Below are positions 46,608 through 55,818 of a DNA stretch of 55,818 bases, in pieces. Under the pieces are notes generated by a model. It was not told where the DNA came from, searched no databases, and saw only the letters and a program-made list of their open reading frames with translations. This DNA is from Laetiporus sulphureus 93-53. Taxonomy: Eukaryota; Basidiomycota; Agaricomycetes; Polyporales; Laetiporaceae. Both the position numbers and the translations under genes were made by a program. Every line of letters begins with the position of its first letter. The first letter of the stretch is position 1. Location of the stretch: the NCBI RefSeq assembly GCF_001632365.1, contig NW_024468558.1, positions 232,950 to 288,767 on the forward strand, given 5' to 3'.

Positions 46608-47782
46608 TCATGACCTCTCCAGCTTCCCCGCCACACCCGCCGCCTCATCGCGTGCCTGGCCAAGCTGCGGATCGATACCTGTCACAGCTGATAGTAGTGC
46701 AGGCCTCGGCTCACCCGTATTGCTCGTCGCAGACATTGTCACCGCAGGGTCCATCCCGTCGCTCGATGTGCCCGGTGCGCCTGTTGAGGTGGACGCAGAG
46801 ATCGACTGCCCGCCCTGTTGTGGGTCTGTGCCGACGAGGGAGGAGCGGAAGGGAGAGGGCGCGACGAGTGGCCGGTGGAAGCGGGCACGAAAGTCGTTCG
46901 GGGCGGCTTGGGAGGGGTCGTGGACGTAGTTCATCCCGGGCGGATAGGGGGCCGCGTTCGGGTCCTGCACGGCGCTGCCGTCTGGCGCTTTATGGCCGTT
47001 TGCGGCGTGGTGTGCATAGTGCATACGTCGCTGGCGATGCAATCAGTAATCCCGAGTGACATACGACAGAAACAGGTACTCACCTGTTGGTCCCAGTGAT
47101 CCCACGCTTGTGCGATGATGGGCTCGAGCGACGCGAGCTCTTCATTAGTCATGTTCAGCGATCGGAGGAGGTGCTGCTTCAGGAGCGGCGCACAGGAGAA
47201 GGACAGGAGGAGGGTCGACGCGAAGGTTTGCCCGCCGAGGGGCGGGCCCTGAGGGAACGGGGGCTCGTGCATGACATGGGGGTGAGGGGGAGGATGAGGT
47301 TGCATCTCGTGTGGCATCACAGGCTGGTACTGGCCGTCCGCGCTCATGCGGTACTGCACATCCTCCATACCAGGCATGATCTCGTTCCCCATATCCATGC
47401 CCAGCTCCCGCATTTTGCGCGCCTTGACGAGCGCACGGTGCTTGCGCTGCCGCTCCCTCGCAGCGGCGCGGACGCGCTCGCGCTTGGCCACCTCCTCGAC
47501 GGATGCGTCGTCGCCCTTGCTGAAATCCATTGTAGGCGGGAGCGCAGCGGGCGCCTCGATGGGCTGCTGGCCGGCCTGCTGCACCTGAGATAGGGCAAGG
47601 ATGTTGTTAAGCCCTGCCTGGCGGTCTCGCTCGCGCTTCCGGCGCTGACGCTCGGCGGCCTTTTCACGTTTGTGTCTCTGGCTGGGTGTCTCGTTCTCGC
47701 GGGACCGCTTGCGCGACGAGGTGGATGCAGAGGAGACTTGGGCTTGCTGAGATGGGTCCTGGTGGTGGCTGGACGGGTCCAT
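46608..47782 (-). CDS. Basic nuclear-type protein with two Arg/Lys-rich helices, unknown
   Basis: Two exons, joined by an intron of about 55 bases near 47,030-47,082 (GTGAGT...GCCAG), encode roughly 370 residues. The start at 47,782 gives MDPSSHHQDPSQQAQ; the frame is open further upstream, so a longer start cannot be excluded. Two strongly basic helices stand out: RHKREKAAERQRRKRERDR and KRERVRAAARERQRKHRAL. Each resembles the basic region of a bZIP factor, but I see no leucine-zipper heptads after them. Then come a His/Pro-rich stretch (HPPPHPHVMHEPP), a helical piece (NMTNEELASLEPIIAQAWDHW) and a disordered tail. Probably a DNA- or RNA-binding regulator; the family is not recognised. Confidence 0.7.
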
Positions 47783-48082
47783 TAAATCACTCGTATATTG
47801 GTCGACAACGATGCTCGCTCGGTGACCGTTACGCTGCTCCTTTCCGGTCTTGCAAGGGGCGTCGCCAGTGACAGTCGTGACGAGAAAGTGACAATGGCGG
47901 CCAAACATTGTCACACACGCTTTCATACCATGCGTGGCGTGGGAATCCTGCCTCATCTGGTCATCAATGCGGTGCTGTGGCCCACTTTCTCTCTGGACAA
48001 AATTCGCCGGGCTGATTACCACTGCAGCATTGAAAATTGATGTCACCAGGACTATCTTAGTCTGTTTACTCTATCCTTGATA

Positions 48083-50680
<2,598 letters not shown>

Positions 50681-52600
50681 CACGTCGAGGTGAGTGCCCG
50701 TTCGTTCGTGCGCGTCGCGTACACTAGAGGATGCGACGCCACGGCGTTGGTGGACGTTGTGCGCACAGATCCGACCTTCCTCCCTTTTCAAAATCGAACC
50801 CGGGCTGCAACACAGGCAGAGCATGATGGCTGCGCGCTGCCGGATCAGCGTCCACGCGAATCTCGTGAATTCAAGCCGTCGGCCGGTGCTGCGGAAGAGC
50901 GCACGCCGCCAGGCTTCCAGCGAATACCATCCGTACGCGGCCTCCGAGTCGCACGTCGAGGTGAGTGCCCATTCGTTCGCGCACGCCGCGTACACTAGAG
51001 AATGCGACGGCACGGCGTTCGTGGACGTCGTGCACACGGACGCGATCTGCGTCCATTTTAGGCTCTCGTACGCGCGTCCGGGCTGCGACACTAGCGGAGG
51101 ACGATGGACACCACGCGTTCTAGTGCTCGCAGCCGTATGACACCCGCACGCACGCTGTCGGGTCAGTGTGCACGCGAACCTCGCAAATCCAAGCCGTCTG
51201 CCAGTGCTGCGACGGTTCCTGGAGGTCCACAAAAGACTCATCATGGTGTGCTGCACTGATCGCTCGACAGTCGGCACCCTCATAGAACGGAAGAGTGCAT
51301 GGGGTTGGGCTCCTGGGAGGATTTCATTAGTACGCGGCCTCCCACGTCGAGGTGGGTGCCCATTTGTTCGCGCACGTCGCGTCGGCGTCCATGGACGTCG
51401 TGCTCACGGACGCGACCTGCGTCCATTCTAGGCTCTCGTAGGTGAGACCGGGCTGCGACATTAGCGGAGAACGATGGGCACCGTGGGTTCTGGTGCTCAC
51501 AGCCGTATTGCGCGCTTCTGGATCGATGTCTGCGCGAACCATGAACAGGCCGCTTCCACTTATTGCGACGCTTCTTCGAGGTCCAGAAGAGACCTACTAC
51601 AGTGCGTTGATCATCAGACAGTCAGCACATCGTCGAAAAGAAGAGCGCACTCAAGGCCAGGCTCCTCGAGGAACCTCAATCTGTACACGGTCTCTCACGT
51701 CGAGTCAAGTGCCCGTTTCATTCATTCATATCGCGTCTAGTACAGAATGCGACCGTCAAGGCTCATAGATGGACGCGTTGCGGCGTGGGGTGGAAGACAT
51801 TTACCTCGGTCGCCAGCACACTGCAATCCTGTCCCGAGCCCAACTAAGCATGCCACGGCTGCGGCGCGGTATTCGTCAAAGTCGTGTGCAGGAGCGCGAC
51901 CTGCATCTGCTCTCGTAGGTGAGTCCGGACTGCAATATCAGTGGAACATCACTGGCACTGCAATGGTTCTTCAAGGCCCAGAAACGGCCTATCGCGGTGC
52001 GCTGCGCTGATCGCTCGTACAGTGGGCGCATCGGTGAAAAGGAAGAGTTCGCAGGGTCAGGCTTCCACGAGAGTTTCAAATCATATGTGTGTACTCTCAC
52101 GTCGAACTGATGCCCGTTCGTTCACGCATGTCACGTATGATAGGAAGAGCGACCGTTGAGCCTCCTAGACAGAGGTGCCCCGGCGTAGTGTAAAAGGCGT
52201 CCACATCGGTCGATTGAACACTGCATTCGCATACTGAGTTGAAGCGGGCACATCATGCGCGCAGCGCGGCATTAGCGGAAGTTATGTGCCCGATAGTGAC
52301 CTGCATCCACTTTCGTAGGTGAGCCAGGGTTGTGACACTAGCGGAGCGCAATGGGTACGAAGGGGTTGGCACTCACAGCCATATGATGTTTGCTCACACG
52401 CGAACCTCGCGAGTCAAGAATGAACAGTTCTGGGTGCTGCGGTGGTTCTTCGAGGTCCAGAAAAGACCTATCGCGGTGCGCTGCGTTGATTGCTCGGTGT
52501 TCGACGTGTCATTGAGAAGAACGCGCATAGGGCCAGACTCACGGAGAACCTCAATATTACGCATCTTCTCACTTCGACATTTGGCAGACTCGGAGGTATG
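50681..52600 (+). repeat. Degenerate tandem array of ~270-480-base units
   Basis: Three anchors recur in the same order. Anchor A is CACGTCGAGGTGAGTGCCC(G/A)TTCGTTCG or close, at about 50,681, 50,952, 51,343, 51,696 and 52,099, with a fainter copy near 52,569. Anchor B is GG(G/A)CTGCGACACTAGCGGA or close, at about 50,802, 51,080, 51,450, 51,926 and 52,325. Anchor C is GAGGTCCAGAAAAGACCTAT or close, at about 51,221, 51,574, 51,971 and 52,449. Unit length varies through internal insertions and deletions. Units differ by many substitutions, so the array is old. Long open frames crossing it are products of the repeats and encode no recognised protein. Confidence 0.8.
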
Positions 52601-55600
52601 CCGAAGGTATTTCTCCTTCATGTTCGAGAGATTTTGGATGCCTGTATCTCGATGCACGTTTTTTTTAACCTATGAATACGAGCCTCATTTTATACATTTT
52701 ACTGTGCAGAGACCGCCTGTCGGAAAGCATCAGTGAACAAATGCACCGGCCTCGGTACTTATCCTGCAGTGCAATTGCCCCATTTCTAAATGCAAGAACA
52801 TGGACACCAGGACATGTGAGAGTTTACGTAAATTTCCGATATGAAGTCTTGGTCATCAGTAATTAAACTGGTCCCGAGATTGACTTCGCGAGCACATCTA
52901 GATGATGCATCGTGGTCTCCTGACACCGCAGACAGTGGGCTGGACATGGCCAGTGAACTCGGCCAGCTAGGCCGGCGTGGCGGTTGTGTGGAAAGCAGCA
53001 AGGCGTGAGATGAATCGAAGGGTTCGGATAACACTCGGTTGGCACGAAGAGATGAACTCTGTGCCGCGTGTCACTCCTCGGACGCAGGATATGTGACACC
53101 AGATACCATGAGTTCTGCAGAACATTAATATTCTGAGTTTTAATTTTCGAGTTGGACGGGGGTGGTCTCTGCCTAGAAATTCACAAAAGCCTTTATCGAG
53201 GAACTTGAAGCTCCGTGCAATCCCCTTCCCCTCATTGTGCCACCATTCCCTGAAACGCCCCTGCTCTTTACAATGTCTCTAACCCTAGGACGGTGAGACT
53301 ACCCCTCTGTACCTCGCTGCTGTGAAATGACGTGCACCCACCTGAATACACCAGCAGCACTCGAACACATCTTCCTAGCAAATGACACCTGACCATAGCG
53401 AAGCGCACCTAGAGCAGTGCAAGATAAGTGTCTGCATAGTTCATCTAGAGCGAGGTAAAATGAAGCAGACACACAGGAACATTTTAGGAGCTCTCAGTGC
53501 TCGCGCATGCAAGTCAACTGTCATGTCCAAAGCACGTCGGTTGCTGCCACCTGCCCCAACATTGTCACATGTGTGCGTTCAGCTATATGCCACCTGCTCA
53601 ACGGTACGCATCTCCCGTGCATTCCATCATTCATTGTCACTCATCAGAAATTCGTCCGATCTGTGCGTTTCCCTACAGGATCAATATGGGTGCTATGAGC
53701 ACATTCGAGCAAGTACCTTCTTCATCAGTGCGGGTAGGCGCGTTGGGATATTAGATTGCTTACATGTCTATACAGCTCCGTGGACGCGAACGGGCAAGTT
53801 CTTCAATGTGAACAGCGATCAAGGTCTGACAATGGCATCTGATATATTCAAGGTAAGTCATATCCACGACAAGATTTTCGAGAGCACTAACGCCGGCTCG
53901 CACCAGACCCAACATCATCTTCACAAACGAAGACATGAACAAACCATTAGAAGCAAGGAGACTCCCATGATAAGGTATGCACCGATTTCATACTTCGCGA
54001 GTTCTACAGCTGGCTGAACTTCTCCCCATCGACCCTCGGACGTGAGCAGCAAACGTCGTCTTTGCGAGTGGACTCATTCTATCAAGCATTCGACGATGCC
54101 ATTCACACCCCCACATCCATACCGAGGTGGCTTGCCGGTGTACCAGTGGCCTGCTTCGCATGCGCGTCGCCAACCTCGGGTCGTCTCCTAGCCATGAACC
54201 GAACAACATGATTAGCAGGACAGACCCGATGCGCATGAAGATTCGTGGAACCATACCAATGCTCCCGTATGATAGTGCTGCAGGTTCGCGAGTGTGTAGC
54301 TCATACAGCCGACACGTTACCCGACCATCACTGGTTCTTCCGGAGCCCACATCTGGACCAAGGAGGCCCGCTCGTCCTCCACGGTTCATGACACCATCTG
54401 AGCTTCGTCCGAAGTCACGAACGTGTCAATACCATCAGCGTGACGGACTCACCGTGTATGACGAATCACGAGGCGTCATTTATAGCCGGTCCGCATGAGA
54501 GCAGCGCACACTGCTCCTGCTGCAGCTGCTGCCACAACTGGCTGAGCCGTCTTACATGGCTCGTCGCGACATCCTTGGCGGTACCGGGCGCTTACCTCGA
54601 GCTCTCAGCAACGCCTACCCACGAAACATCGCGCGATCTCGTCAACAGCGTGCCTGACCATCATAATATCCCCCGGGTCATGAGCCTAACGACACGATCT
54701 GCTCGACCGTCAAAACGTCGGACCCAGCTTGCGCTCCCACACAAATGAGCGACAGGCTACCGGCTGTCTAGCTGGTGTCAGCGGATCTGCATCGTGCGCC
54801 CGCAGCGTCATTCGCGCAAGTTCGATACCCGGCGCATGCCTTGGAGATGTGTCACAGTGGTAGATTGTCGACCAACATGTCGGCCTCCCAGGGACCTCGA
54901 TTTTCCACGTTCCCGGGATGTGCATCGTGCTCTGCTTCACGTTGCTCGCGAAATCAACCTACACGACCATCACTGCCATTCGCGACACATTCTAGGACCA
55001 GGGTACAAACAAAACTCACCATCACAACATCAAACCTGCATGGTTTGTGTTAGCCCACACCAGATAACGGTCGCGCGGAGTCGTTGCACGCCTTGAAGCA
55101 GTCGCACATCCTCCAAGTCCGGCGCCCTCAGCATACTCGCACGATGCCGACTGAACGTAAGCTATAGCGGGGCCATCCTTGCTTACCGTGAAGCTCGTGG
55201 GCATGCATGCGCCCATATTGGCCATAGGTACGCCAATGTTTCCTTCCGGGTCTTCATTCTACTGATCTCATCCGATCTTGTCAGAAAGCGTCGATCGAGA
55301 GCAGACTGGGGAAGACGCTTACCCTGCCTGACAGGTGCGGGGTCAACAAACATGGCGCGTCCCTCCCGCCAGGTTGACGAATGACCGTCTCCATTGCAGC
55401 GAGCTGGTTATACACCAAATGATGCTATCACTGGGGGGCCAGGATGATGTTCAGATAGACACAGAGCTGGGTTACAATGAGCGGGGAGTGATTGGGAAGA
55501 CATTAGATGGAAGGAAGAGTGACAGACGATGAAAACGAGGTTCGAAATCGGCGAAAATGCTCATTATTGAGCGGGAAAAGGTGAGTACCGGATAGACTTG

Positions 55601-55818
55601 TGTGCTGTAGGATATATAAGTCATGTTAGTAGTGTGTTAGAGAGAAGACGAAATGAAACTGGATGGACTTACGGGAACTGGACTTGTGTGCTTCAAAATG
55701 ACTAGCGCGAGTTTCTTTGTGTATGGACTATACTTGAAAGCCCTTTCTGCACGAAACCAACCCCATCTCGAACATTCTCTGCGGTCGTCCAAGCTGCCGG
55801 TAAAACAAATATATTCGC
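52601..55818. other. Right end: no supported gene; possible decayed exons on minus strand
   Basis: Open frames on both strands are short or unrecognised. On the minus strand, exon-like pieces occur at about 55,330-55,350 (MFVDPAPVRQ before a GTAAGC donor), 55,190-55,240 (EGNIGVPMANMGACMPTSF before GTAAGC) and 54,730-54,960 (DFASNVKQSTMHIPGTWKIE). A fourth, at 54,180-54,280, includes the hydrophobic IFMRIGSVLLIMLFGSW. They may belong to one degraded gene but do not assemble cleanly. The plus-strand frame at 53,382-54,017 shows no domain. Confidence 0.3.

Overview
This is nuclear DNA from a filamentous basidiomycete, most likely an Agaricomycete. The evidence is dense short GT-AG introns of about 45-70 bases, GC-rich coding sequence, and a gene set of SKN7 with joined HSF and receiver domains, a Dnf-type flippase, COX16, a SWIM/RING protein and fungal IRG-like GTPases. 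The species cannot be named from the sequence alone. I see no tRNA or rRNA gene and no CRISPR array.

Layout. Bases 1-5,178 hold a decayed Ty1/copia retrotransposon body lying between two copies of a roughly 365-base repeat in opposite orientation. A probable solo LTR follows at 5,335-5,610. Next come a frameshifted lysophospholipase gene (minus), an unresolved gene-like stretch at 8.2-10.5 kb, and a UbiA-type prenyltransferase of eight exons (11,402-12,713). A P4-ATPase flippase (minus, 13,916-18,948) is followed by mitochondrial HSP60 (21,291-23,252, with a heat-shock-like element upstream) and COX16 (minus).

From 25.4 to 31.1 kb lie three tandem, same-strand, intronless genes for IRG-like (immunity-related GTPase type) P-loop proteins. 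They share a conserved G domain but have unrelated N-termini. This is the best candidate for an undescribed system. A zinc-finger protein gene follows (32,205-33,540), then about 6 kb with no gene I can support.

The right part is a compact housekeeping block: SKN7 response-regulator transcription factor (39,564-42,716), a cis-prenyltransferase of the dolichol pathway (minus), a SWIM/RING protein sharing a 126-base divergent promoter with it, a basic nuclear-looking protein (minus), and adenylosuccinate synthase (minus, 48,083-49,864). From about 50.6 to 52.6 kb there is a degenerate array of units roughly 270-480 bases long. The last 3 kb has only scraps of possible genes.

The two ends are repeat-rich and decayed, while the middle is conserved core genome with one accessory island (the IRG-like trio). 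Exon boundaries were placed by eye from GT/AG sites and reading-frame continuity. Gene spans are given from start to stop codon, including introns.
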